Notes: generated by a model not told the origin, from the sequence alone. A stretch of 64,000 nt of DNA from Streptomyces sp. M92 (GCF_028473745.1 NZ_CP101137.1:1984001-2048000); one strand, 5' to 3'; positions 34,801 through 45,200 are shown, numbered from the stretch's first letter. Translations and numbers: made by a program.

Positions 34801-36519
34801 GTGATCGAACCGCACGCGCCCGCCCCACCCGGCTCTCCGCCGTCCTGGGGCGGCGAGGGCGGCCCCGGCACGCCGCCCTCGCCGCCCACCCGGGGCGCGC
34901 CCGCGCGGCTGCCCGTCCGGCCGGCCACCGGGCGGTTCCTGGTGCTGTCGGGTGTGTTCGTCTGCGCGGCCTGCGGGCTCGTGTACGAACTCGAACTCGT
35001 CGCCCTCGCCTCGTACCTGATCGGCGACTCGGTCACCCAGGCGTCCGTCGTGCTGTCCGTCATGGTCTTCGCCATGGGCCTCGGTTCGCTCGCCGCCAAG
35101 CGGCTGCGCCGGTTCGCGGCGGCGGGCTTCGGCGCGGTCGAGGCCGTCCTCGCCCTCGTCGGCGGCTCCAGCGCGATGGTGCTCTACGCCGTCTTCGCCT
35201 GGACCGGCGGCTGGGGCGGGATGTGGGCCGACGGCCCGCGCTTCCTCCTGGTCGCCTTCTCGCTTGTCATCGGCGTGCTGATCGGCGCCGAGGTGCCGCT
35301 GCTGATGGAGCTGATCCAGCGGGTACGCCGCCAGGACGCGGGCGGCGCCGTCGCCGACCTGTTCGCCGCGGACTACGTCGGCGCGCTCGTCGGCGGCCTC
35401 GCCTTCCCCTTCGTGCTGCTGCCCTTCCTCGGCCAGCTGACCGGCGCGCTGGTCACCGGCACCGTCAACGCGGTGGTCGGCGCCGCCCTGGTGCTCGGCC
35501 TGTTCCACCGGGACTTGTCCCGCAGGGCCCGCTGGCTGCTGCTGACCGCCAATGCCGTGGTCCTCGCCCTCCTCGCCACCGCGACCCTCCTCGCCGACGA
35601 CTTCGAACGCGCCGCCCGGCACGCCGTCTACGGCCAGGACGTCCGTGTGGCCGTCCGGACCGGCGTACAGGAGGTGGTCCTCACCGGCGACACCGACGGC
35701 CGGCCCCTCGCGCTGTTCCTGGACGGCCGGCTGCGGGTCGGCGCCGACGACGGGCGGCGCTATCACGAGGCGCTGGTGCACCCCGCCATGAGCGGTGAGC
35801 GCGCCCGCGTGCTGGTCCTGGGCGGCGGCGACGGCCTCGCCGTGCGGGAGGTGCTGCGCCACCGCGACGTGCGCCGCGTCGACGTCGTCGAGTTCGACCC
35901 CGAGCTGACCCGGCTGGCCCGGCACGATCCCGGCCTGTCCGCGCTGAACGAGCACGCCTACGGCGACTCCCGGGTTCGCGTCGTCGGGGCTGACGCCTTC
36001 CGCCGGCTGCGCACGACGCCCACCGGGACGTACGACGTGGTGATCTCGGACCTGCCCGACCCGGGCGTCACGGCGGGCACCAAGCTGTACTCGCTGGAGT
36101 TCTACGGGCTGCTGCGCCGGGTGCTCGCCCCCGGCGGGCGGCTCGTGGTGCACGCCGGACCCGTGTCCGCCCGCCCCCGGACCTTCTGGACGGTGGACGC
36201 GACACTGCGGGCGGCCGGCCTGCGGACCGCCCCCTACCGCGTCGGCGCCTCGGGTACCGGCGGCGCGGCAGGCTCCGGCGATGCGGCAGGTTCCGGCGAC
36301 GCGGCAGGCCCGGACCGCACGACCGCCGTCGGCGGGCACGCCCCCCGCGACTGGGGTTTCCTCCTGGCCGCCCGCAGACCCCCCGGACTGCGCCTCGACC
36401 CGGCGGCTCCCCGCCCGCGCACCCTCACGAACGAGTCCCTGGCCCGGGCCGCCCGCGCCGCCTTGCGCACCCGGACCGCGGACCTGCCGCCGTCGACACT
36501 GGTGCATCCCCGCTACTGA
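34801..36519 (+). CDS. Membrane-fused polyamine aminopropyltransferase (spermidine synthase-like)
   Basis: This is a 572-residue protein. A Pro/Gly-rich lead is followed by seven or so membrane segments (~45-265; [44 protein letters not shown]) and a cytosolic SpeE domain. The latter has [31 protein letters not shown], the nucleotide-binding [32 protein letters not shown] and [10 protein letters not shown]. Enzymes of this type transfer aminopropyl groups to diamines, but many membrane-fused members are uncharacterised. The last 100 residues contain a Ser/Gly repeat ([15 protein letters not shown]). The leaderless -10 decides the GTG start. Confidence 0.87.
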   Translation: MIEPHAPAPPGSPPSWGGEGGPGTPPSPPTRGAPARLPVRPATGRFLVLSGVFVCAACGLVYELELVALASYLIGDSVTQASVVLSVMVFAMGLGSLAAKRLRRFAAAGFGAVEAVLALVGGSSAMVLYAVFAWTGGWGGMWADGPRFLLVAFSLVIGVLIGAEVPLLMELIQRVRRQDAGGAVADLFAADYVGALVGGLAFPFVLLPFLGQLTGALVTGTVNAVVGAALVLGLFHRDLSRRARWLLLTANAVVLALLATATLLADDFERAARHAVYGQDVRVAVRTGVQEVVLTGDTDGRPLALFLDGRLRVGADDGRRYHEALVHPAMSGERARVLVLGGGDGLAVREVLRHRDVRRVDVVEFDPELTRLARHDPGLSALNEHAYGDSRVRVVGADAFRRLRTTPTGTYDVVISDLPDPGVTAGTKLYSLEFYGLLRRVLAPGGRLVVHAGPVSARPRTFWTVDATLRAAGLRTAPYRVGASGTGGAAGSGDAAGSGDAAGPDRTTAVGGHAPRDWGFLLAARRPPGLRLDPAAPRPRTLTNESLARAARAALRTRTADLPPSTLVHPRY

Positions 36520-36771
36520 CGCCGGACCCCCGTTCCAGCGCGGACATCCGCCCGTGCGACGGTCCGCCCCTCCCCCGGGACCGGGACGGACCGCCACACC
36601 CCCCTGCGGATCGTTCGCACCGAGAACCTACGGCCGCCCCGCCCGTACCCGAATCCCGCAGCGGGTGGACATGGGGGTCGACCCAGCGCGGTAGGCCGCC
36701 GGTTCCTGCAACTTCCGCGGTACGGCGGAAGGATGACGCCGCCACCGGGCGGGCGGTTCTACGCTGCGGCA

Positions 36772-37944
36772 ATGCGCCTGCACCCCCTGGCGGCCGACGG
36801 CCTGATCGCCGCGGCGCTCACGACCGTGGCCGTACTGCTCGGCACCGAGGCCGTCGCCCAGGGGTGGCCCGCGCTCGACCCGCTCGCCTGGACCCTCGTC
36901 GCCCTGGTGACCCTCCCGCTCGCCCTGCGCACCCGCGCCCCCGTCACCGTCTGCCTCGCCGCGCACGCCTGCTGGGCGGTCTACGTCACCCTCGGCTACT
37001 GGCCCGTGGTCGGCTCCTTCGGCCCCATGCTCGCCGTCTACACCGTCGCCTCCCTCCGCCCCACCCGCACCGCCGCCGGCTGCGCCGCACTGCTCGCGGG
37101 TGTCTGGATCTACGCCGGGGTGGTCAGCGACGCCGAGGCGATGGCGTCGGTCGTGGGGCAGGCCGTGGGCTTCCCGCTGGTGCTGTGGCGGTTCGGGTAC
37201 GTCGCCCGCCGCACCGCCGAACTCACCCGTCGGCTGCGGGCCGAACAGGCCGACCGGGCCCGCCGTGAGGTGGCCGGGGAACGCGTGCGCATCGCGCGGG
37301 AACTGCACGACGTGGTCGCCCACCACATCGCCGTCATCAACGTCCAGACCGGTCTCGCCCGCTTCGTCTTCCACACCGACGCCCGCACCGCCCGCGACGC
37401 CCTCGACACCATCGAGGGGGCCAGCGGCGAGGCCCTCGCCGAACTGCGCCGCATGCTGGGCCTGCTGCGGGCCGACGGCGTCCAGGGCGCGGACGGCGCC
37501 CCCGCTCCCGGCCTCGACCAGCTCGACGAGATGGTCGCCCGGGTGCGCACCGGCGGCGTAGGCGTCGACCTGCACGTCACGGGCACCCCGCGCCCCCTGC
37601 CGCCCGGCGTGCAGCTGTGCGTCTACCGGGTGGTGCAGGAGGCCCTCACCAACGTGCTCAAGCACGCGCCCGGCGCGCACGCCGACGTCGAACTCTCCTA
37701 CCGCGCGGGCGAGGTGGCGGTGTCGGTGACCGACGACGGGCGCGGCGGGACGGCCCGGGAGGGGGTGGATCCGGACACAATCCCCGAGCGCGGGGGCCAT
37801 GGCTTGATCGGAATGCGGGAGCGGGCCAAGCTCTACGGCGGGACGATCGCCGTCGGCCCGCGCAGCGAGGGGGGATTCGGCGTGCGCCTGACCCTGCCGA
37901 CGCCGGTACAGACCGCACGCCGGGGAGACGTCGTCCACGAATGA
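36772..37944 (+). CDS. NarL-type sensor histidine kinase (HisKA_3)
   Basis: This is a 390-residue kinase. Four to five membrane segments fill ~1-140 ([37 protein letters not shown]). The dimerisation box [22 protein letters not shown] carries the phospho-His. The ATPase has [17 protein letters not shown] (N box), VTDDGRGG and [17 protein letters not shown] (G box). TACGCT ends 6 nt before the ATG (leaderless). It overlaps the response-regulator gene by 4 nt. The signal is unknown. Confidence 0.9.
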   Translation: MRLHPLAADGLIAAALTTVAVLLGTEAVAQGWPALDPLAWTLVALVTLPLALRTRAPVTVCLAAHACWAVYVTLGYWPVVGSFGPMLAVYTVASLRPTRTAAGCAALLAGVWIYAGVVSDAEAMASVVGQAVGFPLVLWRFGYVARRTAELTRRLRAEQADRARREVAGERVRIARELHDVVAHHIAVINVQTGLARFVFHTDARTARDALDTIEGASGEALAELRRMLGLLRADGVQGADGAPAPGLDQLDEMVARVRTGGVGVDLHVTGTPRPLPPGVQLCVYRVVQEALTNVLKHAPGAHADVELSYRAGEVAVSVTDDGRGGTAREGVDPDTIPERGGHGLIGMRERAKLYGGTIAVGPRSEGGFGVRLTLPTPVQTARRGDVVHE

Positions 37945-38648
37945 CCGAACCGGACCCGATCAGGCTGCTCGTCGTGGACGACCAGTTCCTCGTCCGCAGC
38001 GGACTCGCCGCGCTGCTGCGCGCGGCCCCCGGCATGGAGGTCGTCGGCGAGGCCGCCGACGGGGCCGAGGCGGTGGCGCTGGCCGCGCGGACCCGGCCGG
38101 ACGTCGTCCTCATGGACATCCGCATGCCCGGCATGACCGGCATCCGGGCGACCGAGCAGATCCTCGCCGAGGCGGTGGACCCCGCCCCCCGGGTCCTGGT
38201 CCTGACCACCTTCGACCTCGACGAGTACGTGTACGGCGCCCTGCGCGCCGGCGCCTCCGGCTTCCTGCTCAAGGACGCCGGCCCCGAACGGCTGCTCGCG
38301 GCCGTCACCGCGGTGCACGGCGGCGACGCGCTGTTCGCCCCGGCGGTCACCCGGCGCCTGGTGGAGGCGTTCACGCGGATGCCGGACACCGGACCGCGGA
38401 GCGCGCCGGACGCCGCGTCCCCGCCCGGGCTGACGGCGCTGACCGGACGCGAGGCCGAGGTGCTGAAGCTGGTCGCCCGCGGCCTGAGCAACGCCGAGGC
38501 CGCCGACCGGCTCTTCATCAGCGAGGCCACGGTGAAGACCCACCTCAACCGGACGATGACCAAGCTGGGCCTGACCAGCAGGGCCCAGGCGGTGGTGGTG
38601 GCGTACGAGACGGGACTGGTGACGCCCGGGGGTACGGGAGGTACGTGA
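37941..38648 (+). CDS. NarL/LuxR-type response regulator
   Basis: This is a 235-residue regulator. The receiver has the acidic pair in [14 protein letters not shown], phospho-acceptor Asp in [14 protein letters not shown] and Lys in FLLKDAG. The HTH is [45 protein letters not shown] ~25-residue insert ([19 protein letters not shown]) separates the domains. ATGA overlap with the kinase makes the pair certain. Confidence 0.93.
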   Translation: MTEPDPIRLLVVDDQFLVRSGLAALLRAAPGMEVVGEAADGAEAVALAARTRPDVVLMDIRMPGMTGIRATEQILAEAVDPAPRVLVLTTFDLDEYVYGALRAGASGFLLKDAGPERLLAAVTAVHGGDALFAPAVTRRLVEAFTRMPDTGPRSAPDAASPPGLTALTGREAEVLKLVARGLSNAEAADRLFISEATVKTHLNRTMTKLGLTSRAQAVVVAYETGLVTPGGTGGT

Positions 38649-38712
38649 GGCGGCGGACGACTTCGTGCCGACGGGGGGTGGGCCGGGCGCCCGCTGGGTA
38701 GGGTGCCGTGAC

Positions 38713-39588
38713 ATGGAGCATGAGGTGTTCGTTCCGGTTCCGGCCGCGCGGCTCGGGGACGCGCTGGCCGACCCCGCCCGGGTGGCGCGGGCCCTTCCGG
38801 GGCTCCAGCAGGACGCCGGTGCCGAGCCCGTCACGGGGCGGCTGAAGGTGCGCGTCGGCAGCCACTCCATCACCTACCGGGGCGCACTGCGCCTGACCGC
38901 CCGGGACGACGGCACGTACGCCGTCGAGGGCGATGCCACCGAGTCGCGCGGCACCGGCACGGTCGCGCTCGCGCTGACGCTCCGGGTGGCGGACGCGGAC
39001 GGCGGCTGCACCCTGGTGATCGCCGGGACGGCCACGGCGGACGGACGGGTCACGGAGCTCCCGGCGGACGCGGTGACGTCGGCGACGACGAGGCTGCTCA
39101 CCCGCTTCGCGGAGAACCTGGGCCGGGCGGCGGAGCAGGAGGCGAAGCCCGAGCAGGAACCCGAGGCCGGGCCGGGCCAGCAGCCCGAGCCCGAGCCCGA
39201 GGCCGAAGCCCGGCCCCGACAGGGGCCCGACCCCGAGCACGTCTCCGTCTTCGACACCGAGGTCCCTCCGTCCTCCCTTGCGGACGAAGCGGAGGCAGAG
39301 GCAGAGGGAGAGGCGGAGGCAGAGGCGGAGACTCAGGCCGGGCCGCGGGCGCCCGGCACCCCGGAAGTCCCCGAGCCGCCCCCCGCCGAGGCCGCGCACG
39401 CGCGCCGTACGATGATCGGCCGCAGCGCCGAGGAGGTGGACCACGCCCCGCCGCGCGGCCGGTACGCCCCCGTCCCCGCGCCGCAGGCGGGCGTGGCCGG
39501 CACCTCCCTGCGCTGGGCCGCACCGGCGGCGGCGCTGGTGGTGGCGTCGGCGATCGTCGTGGGCCGCGCGCTGCGCAGGCGGCGCTGA
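38713..39588 (+). CDS. CoxG/SRPBCC-domain protein with acidic linker and C-terminal membrane anchor
   Basis: This is a 291-residue protein. Residues 1-140 are a CoxG-like START fold (MEHEVFVPVPAARLGDALADPARVARALPGLQ; SHSITYRGALRLTARDDGTYAVEGDA; LPADAVTSATTRLLTRFAENLG). A long Glu/Ala/Pro linker (EAEAEAEGEAEAEAE) follows, then one C-terminal helix (LRWAAPAAALVVASAIVVG) with a basic end, RALRRRR. CoxG proteins recruit or mature carbon-monoxide dehydrogenases or bind hydrophobic ligands; no such enzyme is adjacent. TAGGGT 8 nt before the ATG suggests a leaderless start. Confidence 0.82.
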   Translation: MEHEVFVPVPAARLGDALADPARVARALPGLQQDAGAEPVTGRLKVRVGSHSITYRGALRLTARDDGTYAVEGDATESRGTGTVALALTLRVADADGGCTLVIAGTATADGRVTELPADAVTSATTRLLTRFAENLGRAAEQEAKPEQEPEAGPGQQPEPEPEAEARPRQGPDPEHVSVFDTEVPPSSLADEAEAEAEGEAEAEAETQAGPRAPGTPEVPEPPPAEAAHARRTMIGRSAEEVDHAPPRGRYAPVPAPQAGVAGTSLRWAAPAAALVVASAIVVGRALRRRR

Positions 39589-39677
39589 ACGGACGCGGCT
39601 GAACGGCGGCGCTGAACGGACGCGGCTGAGCGACGCCATTGAACGGCGCCATTGAACGGCGCCACTGAACGGCGCCG
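39584..39677. repeat. Imperfect tandem repeat of CTGAACGG units
   Basis: Units of the form (g)CTGAACGGacgcg or caTTGAACGGcgc, 13-17 bp long, repeat about seven times between the CoxG-like and epimerase genes. The last three 13-bp copies are nearly identical. Confidence 0.8.
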
Positions 39678-39718
39678 ACCGACTGGGGCGCCCTTGATCG
39701 CCCCAGTAGGGTCGTGGC

Positions 39719-40507
39719 GTGAGCAACGAACCCATCACGCTGACCGCGGGTGACGCGGAGGCGACCGTGCTGCCGGGCAACGGCGGCCGGATCGGCGGGC
39801 TGCGCGTCGGCGGCACGGAACTGCTCCGCCAGGGCGAGCGCTACGGCTGCTTCCCGATGGTCCCCTGGTGCGGCCGCATCCGCGAGGGCCGCTTCCGGGA
39901 CGGCGCGGTCGTCCACCAGATGCCGCTGAACTCCCCGCCGCACGCCATCCACGGCACCGCCCGCGACGCCGCCTGGCGCACCGCCCGCGTCACCGACGGC
40001 GAGACGGTCCTCACGTACGACCTCACCGACCCCTGGCCCTACCCCGGCCGCGTCACCCAGGTGATCGCCCTCACCGGGGACGCGCTGACGCTGACGATGT
40101 CGGTCGAGACGTACGAGTCGTCCTTCCCGGCGCAGCTCGGCTGGCACCCCTGGTTCAACCGCACCCTCGACGGCGCGGACGTGGCGATCGCCTTCGACCC
40201 CGCCTGGCAGGAGGAGCGCGGCGACGACCACCTGCCCACCGGCAACCGGACCGACCCGAAGCCGGGACCCTGGGACGACTGCTTCGGCATGCCCGACGGA
40301 GTCGACGTCACCCTGACCTGGCCGGGTCGGCTGGAGCTGAGGGTGACCAGCCCCGAGCAGTGGGCCGTGGTCTACGACGAGCAGGAGACCGCCGTCTGCG
40401 TGGAGCCGCAGACCGGCCCGCCCGACGGCCTGAACACCCTCCCGCGCCTGGTCACGCCCCTGGAGCCGTTGGAGGCCACCACGACCTGGCGCTGGACCCG
40501 GCTCTAA
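39719..40507 (+). CDS. Aldose 1-epimerase family protein
   Basis: This is a 262-residue enzyme of galactose-mutarotase fold. GGRIGGLRVGGTELL, GCFPMVPWCGRIREGRF, HAIHGTARDAAW (catalytic His region), LGWHPWFNR (second His) and VYDEQETAVCVEPQTGPPDGLN with the catalytic Glu are present. It interconverts sugar anomers; the sugar is not defined. TAGGGT ends 6 nt before the GTG, so it is likely leaderless. pyrE follows after 10 nt. Confidence 0.88.
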   Translation: MSNEPITLTAGDAEATVLPGNGGRIGGLRVGGTELLRQGERYGCFPMVPWCGRIREGRFRDGAVVHQMPLNSPPHAIHGTARDAAWRTARVTDGETVLTYDLTDPWPYPGRVTQVIALTGDALTLTMSVETYESSFPAQLGWHPWFNRTLDGADVAIAFDPAWQEERGDDHLPTGNRTDPKPGPWDDCFGMPDGVDVTLTWPGRLELRVTSPEQWAVVYDEQETAVCVEPQTGPPDGLNTLPRLVTPLEPLEATTTWRWTRL

Positions 40508-40517
40508 GCTTGGGGGC

Positions 40518-41066
40518 ATGACGGACGTACGCGCGGCGCTGCTGCAGCAGATCAAGGACAAGGCCGTGGTGCACGGCAAGGTGACCCTCTCCTCGGGTCT
40601 CGAGGCCGACTACTACGTGGACCTGCGCCGCATCACCCTGGACGGCGAGGCCGCGCCGCTGGTCGGGCAGGTGCTGCTGGACCTGACGGCCGACCTGGAG
40701 TTCGACGCGGTCGGCGGGCTGACCATGGGCGCCGACCCGGTCGCCGCGAGCATGCTGCACGCCGCCGCCGCGCGGGGCCGGAAGCTGGACGCGTTCGTCG
40801 TCCGCAAGGCCGCCAAGGCGCACGGGCTGCAGCGCCGCGTCGAGGGCCCGGACATCGAGGGCCGCCGCGTCCTGGTCGTCGAGGACACCTCCACCACCGG
40901 CGGCTCCCCGCTCACCGCCGTCGAGGCGGTGCGCGAGGCCGGTGCCGAGGTCGTCGCCGTCGCCACGATCGTCGACCGGGCGACGGGTGCCGCCGAGAAG
41001 ATCGAGCAGGGCGCCTCGGTGCCGTACCGGTACGCGTACGACAAGGACGAGCTGGGCCTCGACTGA
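40518..41066 (+). CDS. pyrE: Orotate phosphoribosyltransferase
   Basis: This is a 182-residue enzyme that makes OMP from orotate and PRPP in pyrimidine synthesis. GKVTLSSGLEADYYVDLRRITLDG, GGLTMGADPVAASMLHAA, FVVRKAAKAHG and the PRPP loop VLVVEDTSTTGGSPL are diagnostic. TAAGCT ends 7 nt before the ATG, giving a leaderless start from a promoter inside the end of the upstream gene. No other pyr gene is nearby. Confidence 0.95.
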   Translation: MTDVRAALLQQIKDKAVVHGKVTLSSGLEADYYVDLRRITLDGEAAPLVGQVLLDLTADLEFDAVGGLTMGADPVAASMLHAAAARGRKLDAFVVRKAAKAHGLQRRVEGPDIEGRRVLVVEDTSTTGGSPLTAVEAVREAGAEVVAVATIVDRATGAAEKIEQGASVPYRYAYDKDELGLD

Positions 41067-41070
41067 GCCC

Positions 41071-41112
41071 CTTCCAGGACGTCCACTCGGAGTATCCCGG
41101 TTCGTCTGGAAG
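41071..41112 (+). terminator. Hairpin after pyrE
   Basis: CTTCCAGGACG pairs with CGTCTGGAAG with one bulge, 5 nt past the stop codon. Loop about 21 nt, so a weak terminator. Confidence 0.4.
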
Positions 41113-41201
41113 GATGGGGCCGACGATGACGTCGCCCCCCATGGTCTAGGTCAGGGCCGAAGCACGTATCAAGCCCACCCGCACATACAAGGAGCGGACA
41201 G

Positions 41202-42233
41202 ATGCCCATCGCAACTCCCGAGGTCTACAACGAGATGCTGGACCGGGCGAAGGCAGGAAAGTTCGCCTACCCGGCCATCAACGTGACCTCCTCCCAGACG
41301 CTGCACGCGGCCCTGCGCGGTTTCGCGGAGGCGGAGAGCGACGGCATCGTCCAGATCTCCACCGGCGGCGCCGAGTTCCTGGGCGGCCAGCACAGCAAGG
41401 ACATGGTGACCGGCGCCGTCGCCCTCGCCGAGTTCGCGCACATCGTCGCCGAGAAGTACGACGTCACCGTCGCGCTGCACACGGACCACTGCCCGAAGGA
41501 CAAGCTCGACGGGTACGTGCGTCCGCTGCTCGCGGTCTCCGAGGAGCGCGTCAAGGCCGGCCGCAACCCGCTCTTCCAGTCGCACATGTGGGACGGCTCC
41601 GCCGAGACCCTGTCCGACAACCTCTCCATCGCCCAGGAGCTCCTGGAGCGCGCCCGCGCCGCCAGGATCGTCCTCGAGGTCGAGATCACCCCGACCGGCG
41701 GCGAGGAGGACGGCGTCTCCCACGAGATCAACGACTCCCTCTACACGACGGTCGACGACGCGGTCCGCACCGTCGAGGCCCTGGGCCTGGGCGAGAAGGG
41801 CCGCTACCTGCTCGCCGCCTCCTTCGGCAACGTGCACGGCGTGTACAAGCCGGGCAACGTCGTGCTCCGCCCCGAGCTGCTCAAGGAGCTGAACGAGGGC
41901 ATCGCCGCGAAGTACGGTCAGCCGGCCGGCAGCAAGCCGTTCGACTTCGTCTTCCACGGCGGTTCCGGCTCCTCCGCCGAGGAGATCGCGACCGCGCTGG
42001 AGAACGGCGTGGTCAAGATGAACATCGACACGGACACCCAGTACGCCTTCACGCGTCCGGTCGCCGACCACATGTTCCGCAACTACGACGGCGTCCTGAA
42101 GGTCGACGGCGAGGTCGGCAACAAGAAGACCTACGACCCGCGCACCTGGGGCAAGCTGGCCGAGGCCGGCATGGCCGCGCGCGTCGTCGAGGCCTGCGGG
42201 CACCTGCGCTCGGCGGGCCAGAAGATCAAGTAA
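41202..42233 (+). CDS. fba: Class II fructose-bisphosphate aldolase
   Basis: This is a 343-residue zinc aldolase of glycolysis and gluconeogenesis. The zinc and catalytic motifs are complete: VALHTDHCPKDKLD, SHMWDGSAETL, VLEVEITPTGGEEDGV, FGNVHGVYKPGNV, FDFVFHGGSGSS and VVKMNIDTDTQYAFTRPV. AAGGAGCGG precedes the ATG. Monocistronic, with a strong terminator downstream. Confidence 0.96.
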   Translation: MPIATPEVYNEMLDRAKAGKFAYPAINVTSSQTLHAALRGFAEAESDGIVQISTGGAEFLGGQHSKDMVTGAVALAEFAHIVAEKYDVTVALHTDHCPKDKLDGYVRPLLAVSEERVKAGRNPLFQSHMWDGSAETLSDNLSIAQELLERARAARIVLEVEITPTGGEEDGVSHEINDSLYTTVDDAVRTVEALGLGEKGRYLLAASFGNVHGVYKPGNVVLRPELLKELNEGIAAKYGQPAGSKPFDFVFHGGSGSSAEEIATALENGVVKMNIDTDTQYAFTRPVADHMFRNYDGVLKVDGEVGNKKTYDPRTWGKLAEAGMAARVVEACGHLRSAGQKIK

Positions 42234-42259
42234 CACCCGGCCTGCACGGCCGTGTACGG

Positions 42260-42287
42260 CGAGCCCGGCGCCCGAGCGCCGGGCTCG
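42260..42287 (+). terminator. Terminator of the aldolase gene
   Basis: CGAGCCCGGCGC pairs exactly with GCGCCGGGCTCG over a CCGA loop. Confidence 0.88.
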
Positions 42288-42303
42288 CTGTATACCTGGG
42301 ACC

Positions 42304-43764
42304 ATGCCCGACGTCCGGCTGGCCGCACCGCAAGGCAGATGGATTCTGCTGACCACCGTCCTCGGCTCCGGCATGGCGATGCTGGACTCGACCGTCGTCA
42401 ACGTCGCGCTGCCCCGCATCGGCCGCGACCTCGACACGGACCTCGCCGCGCTCCAGTGGACCGTCAACGCCTACATGGTCACGCTGGCCGGGCTGATCCT
42501 CCTCGGCGGGGCGCTCGGCGACCGCTTCGGGCGGCGCCGGATCTTCGTGCTCGGCGTGCTCTGGTTCGCCGCCGCGTCCCTGCTGTGCGGTCTCGCTCCG
42601 AACGCCGGCGTCCTGATCGCCGCCCGCGCCCTCCAGGGTATCGGCGGCGCCCTGCTCACCCCCGGGTCGCTGGCCCTCATCCAGGCGTCCTTCCACCCGG
42701 ACGACCGGGGCCGGGCGGTGGGCCTGTGGTCGGGGTTCGGGGGCGTCGGCGCGGCGGTGGGCCCGTTCGTCGGGGGCTGGCTGGTGGACGGTCCGGGCTG
42801 GCGCTGGGTGTTCCTCCTCAACGTCCCCCTGGCCCTGCTCTGCGCGCCGGTCGCCGTGCGCCACGTGCCCGAGTCGTCGGACGAGCGCGCCCACGGCCGC
42901 TTCGACGTGCTCGGCGCCGTCCTCGGCGCCGCGGCCCTCGGGCTGCTCACGTACGCCCTGATCGAGGCGCGCACGGCGTCCTGGGCGGTGGCGGTCAGTG
43001 CCCTGGCGGGGGTGGCCGCGGCGGTGGCCTTCGTCGTCGTCGAGCGGCGCCGCCCCGATCCGATGATGCCGCCGGACATCTTCGCCTCCCGCCAGTTCAC
43101 CGCGGTCAACCTGGTCACCCTGTGCGTCTACGCGGCCTTCGGGGGCTTCTTCTTCCTGGCCGCGCTCCAGCTCCAGGTCGTCGTCGGCTGGTCGGCGCTG
43201 GCCGCCGGTACGGCGCTGCTGCCCACCACCCTGCTGATGCTGCTGCTCTCCGCGCGCTCCGGCGAACTCGGCGAGCGCGTCGGCCCGCGCCTCCAGCTCA
43301 CCGTCGGCCCGCTGCTGTGCGCGGCCGGGATGCTGCTGATGCTGCGGGTCGGTCCGGGCGCCTCGTACCTCGCCGACGTGCTGCCCGCGCTGCTGGTGCT
43401 CGGCCTGGGCATGGTCACCCTGGTGGCACCGCTGACGGCGACCGTGCTGGCCTCCGTGGACACCGCCCGCGCGGGGCTCGCCAGCGGCGTCAACAACGCC
43501 GCGGCCCGTGCCGCCGGGCTCGTCGCGGTGGCCGCGCTGCCGCTGCTCACCGGGATGGGGGAGGAGGCGTACCGGAGGCCGGACGCCTTCGACGACGCGT
43601 TCGGCCCGGCCATGCTGATCTGCGCGGGCGTGCTGGTGGCGGGCTCCCTCGTCGCCGTCACCACCGTGCGCCGCCCGGCCCCGGACTACCGCAGGCCGGA
43701 GTGCCGCACGCACGGCTCGGTGGCGGTGCCGCCACTGGAGGGGGAGCGGGACGGCCGTCCCTGA
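42304..43764 (+). CDS. MFS exporter, DHA2 (EmrB/QacA) family, 14 TM
   Basis: This is a 486-residue transporter. Motif D1-like LDSTVVNVALPRIGRDL in TM1, motif A LGDRFGRRRIFVLG and the motif C-like segment GIGGALLTPGSLALIQASF mark proton-driven drug exporters of the 14-helix type. Substrates are not predictable; antibiotics, dyes or metabolites are typical. No regulator is adjacent. The promoter starts within the preceding terminator (TATACCT). Confidence 0.9.
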   Translation: MPDVRLAAPQGRWILLTTVLGSGMAMLDSTVVNVALPRIGRDLDTDLAALQWTVNAYMVTLAGLILLGGALGDRFGRRRIFVLGVLWFAAASLLCGLAPNAGVLIAARALQGIGGALLTPGSLALIQASFHPDDRGRAVGLWSGFGGVGAAVGPFVGGWLVDGPGWRWVFLLNVPLALLCAPVAVRHVPESSDERAHGRFDVLGAVLGAAALGLLTYALIEARTASWAVAVSALAGVAAAVAFVVVERRRPDPMMPPDIFASRQFTAVNLVTLCVYAAFGGFFFLAALQLQVVVGWSALAAGTALLPTTLLMLLLSARSGELGERVGPRLQLTVGPLLCAAGMLLMLRVGPGASYLADVLPALLVLGLGMVTLVAPLTATVLASVDTARAGLASGVNNAAARAAGLVAVAALPLLTGMGEEAYRRPDAFDDAFGPAMLICAGVLVAGSLVAVTTVRRPAPDYRRPECRTHGSVAVPPLEGERDGRP

Positions 43765-43820
43765 CCGGAACGTGCGCGACCCGCTCCGGCGTTCGCGCGC
43801 CCATGCCGCAGACTTGTGCC

Positions 43821-44234
43821 ATGGCCATTCACGAGAACCTCCTCGGGGGACCGCCCCCGACCCACCTCCCCGACGACCCCGGTCCGCGCGAGCTGCTGGC
43901 CGGCGGGACCTCGGCCGCCGACGTCGCCGCGAAGTACCCGACGTCCTCGCTGGCCTGGGCCCGGCTGGCCGACGAGGCGTACGAGCGGGGCGGCGTCGTG
44001 GAGTCGTACGCGTACGCCCGTACGGGCTACCACCGCGGCCTGGACTCCCTGCGCCGCAACGGCTGGAAGGGCCACGGACCGGTCCCCTGGAGCCACGAGC
44101 CGAACCGCGGCTTCCTGCGCGCCCTGCACGCCCTCGCCCGCGCCGCCCAGGCGATCGGCGAGAAGGAGGAGTACGAGCGCTGCAGCCAGTTCCTGAAGGA
44201 CTCCTCGCCGGAGGCGGCCGAGGTCCTGGGCTGA
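43821..44234 (+). CDS. DUF3151 family protein
   Basis: This is a 137-residue protein. MAIHENLLGGPPPTHLPDDP, YPTSSLAWARLADEAYERG, SYAYARTGYHRGLDSLRRNGWKGHGPVPWSHEPNRGFLRALHALARAAQAIGE and YERCSQFLKDSSPEA are typical of DUF3151, an actinobacterial TPR-like family of unknown function commonly located near fba. CAGACT sits 7 nt before the ATG, so the start may be leaderless; an ATG 18 nt upstream is possible. Confidence 0.85.
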   Translation: MAIHENLLGGPPPTHLPDDPGPRELLAGGTSAADVAAKYPTSSLAWARLADEAYERGGVVESYAYARTGYHRGLDSLRRNGWKGHGPVPWSHEPNRGFLRALHALARAAQAIGEKEEYERCSQFLKDSSPEAAEVLG

Positions 44235-44247
44235 ACCGCGCCCGTGC

Positions 44248-44284
44248 CGCAAGGCCCGTCCGCCGTGCGCGGGCGGGCCTTGCG
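44248..44284 (+). terminator. 16-bp terminator after DUF3151 gene
   Basis: CGCAAGGCCCGTCCGC pairs with GCGGGCGGGCCTTGCG with one G·T pair and a 5-nt loop, followed by GTTTCC. Confidence 0.85.
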
Positions 44285-44384
44285 GTTTCCTGCGACGATT
44301 GCGGAGGATGCCGTGTGGGGACCGGGGCCCCGTGCCGGTAACGGCAGGGCGGACCGCTACCCGTAGTGCCATCAGGAGACAGAA

Positions 44385-45200
44385 ATGTCCCACGACGCCC
44401 CGAATCTCGACTTCGAGGGCAGCACGCCGTACGAGGACTACGTCAAGGCGGACGTGCTCACCCATCTCCAGCACACCCTCTCCGACGATCCCGGAGAGAT
44501 GGTCTTCCTGGTCACGACCCAGGTCATGGAGCTGTGGTTCACCGTCGTCGTCCACGAGTGGGAGACCGCGGCCCGCGCCCTGCGCGAGGACCGGACCGAC
44601 GTGGCGAGGGACGCGCTGAAGCGTTCGGTGCGGGAGCTGGAGGCGCTGAACGCCTCCTGGACGCCGCTCGCGGGCCTCACGCCCGCCCAGTTCAACTCCT
44701 ACCGCAGCGCCCTCGGCGAGGGTTCCGGCTTCCAGTCGGCCATGTACCGCCGCCTGGAGTTCCTGCTCGGCGACAAGTCCGCGTCCATGCTCGTCCCGCA
44801 CCGCGGCGCCCCGCGCGTCCACGCCGAGCTGGAGAAGGCGCTGCACGAGCCGAGCCTGTACGACGAGGTGGTCCGGCTGCTCGCCCGGCGCGGGTACGAC
44901 ATCCCCGACGCGGTGCTCCAGCGCGACGTCACCAAGAAGTACGAGGCGGCGCCCGAGGTGGAGGCCGCCTGGACGGCCGTTTACTCCGGTGACCAGAACG
45001 GCGAGCTGGCCCGCCTCGGCGAGGCCCTCACCGACGTCGCCGAGCTGGTGTGGCGCTGGCGCAACGACCACCTGGTCGCCACCCGCCGCGCGATGGGCTC
45101 GAAGACGGGCACGGGCGGCTCCGCCGGGGTGGCCTGGCTGGAGAAGCGGGCCCGCGGCAACGTGTTCCCCGAGCTGTGGACGGCGAGGTCCTATGTCTGA
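44385..45200 (+). CDS. kynA: Tryptophan 2,3-dioxygenase
   Basis: This is a 271-residue haem dioxygenase opening the indole ring to N-formylkynurenine. The N-terminal TPYEDYVKADVLTHLQHTLSDDPGEMVFLVTTQVMELWF and VVVHEWETA are conserved, as are SGFQSAMYRRLEFLLGDK and WRWRNDHLVATRRAMGSKTGTGGSAG near the C-terminus. Length suits the family. CAGGAGACAG precedes the ATG. The last 8 nt overlap kynU. Confidence 0.94.
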   Translation: MSHDAPNLDFEGSTPYEDYVKADVLTHLQHTLSDDPGEMVFLVTTQVMELWFTVVVHEWETAARALREDRTDVARDALKRSVRELEALNASWTPLAGLTPAQFNSYRSALGEGSGFQSAMYRRLEFLLGDKSASMLVPHRGAPRVHAELEKALHEPSLYDEVVRLLARRGYDIPDAVLQRDVTKKYEAAPEVEAAWTAVYSGDQNGELARLGEALTDVAELVWRWRNDHLVATRRAMGSKTGTGGSAGVAWLEKRARGNVFPELWTARSYV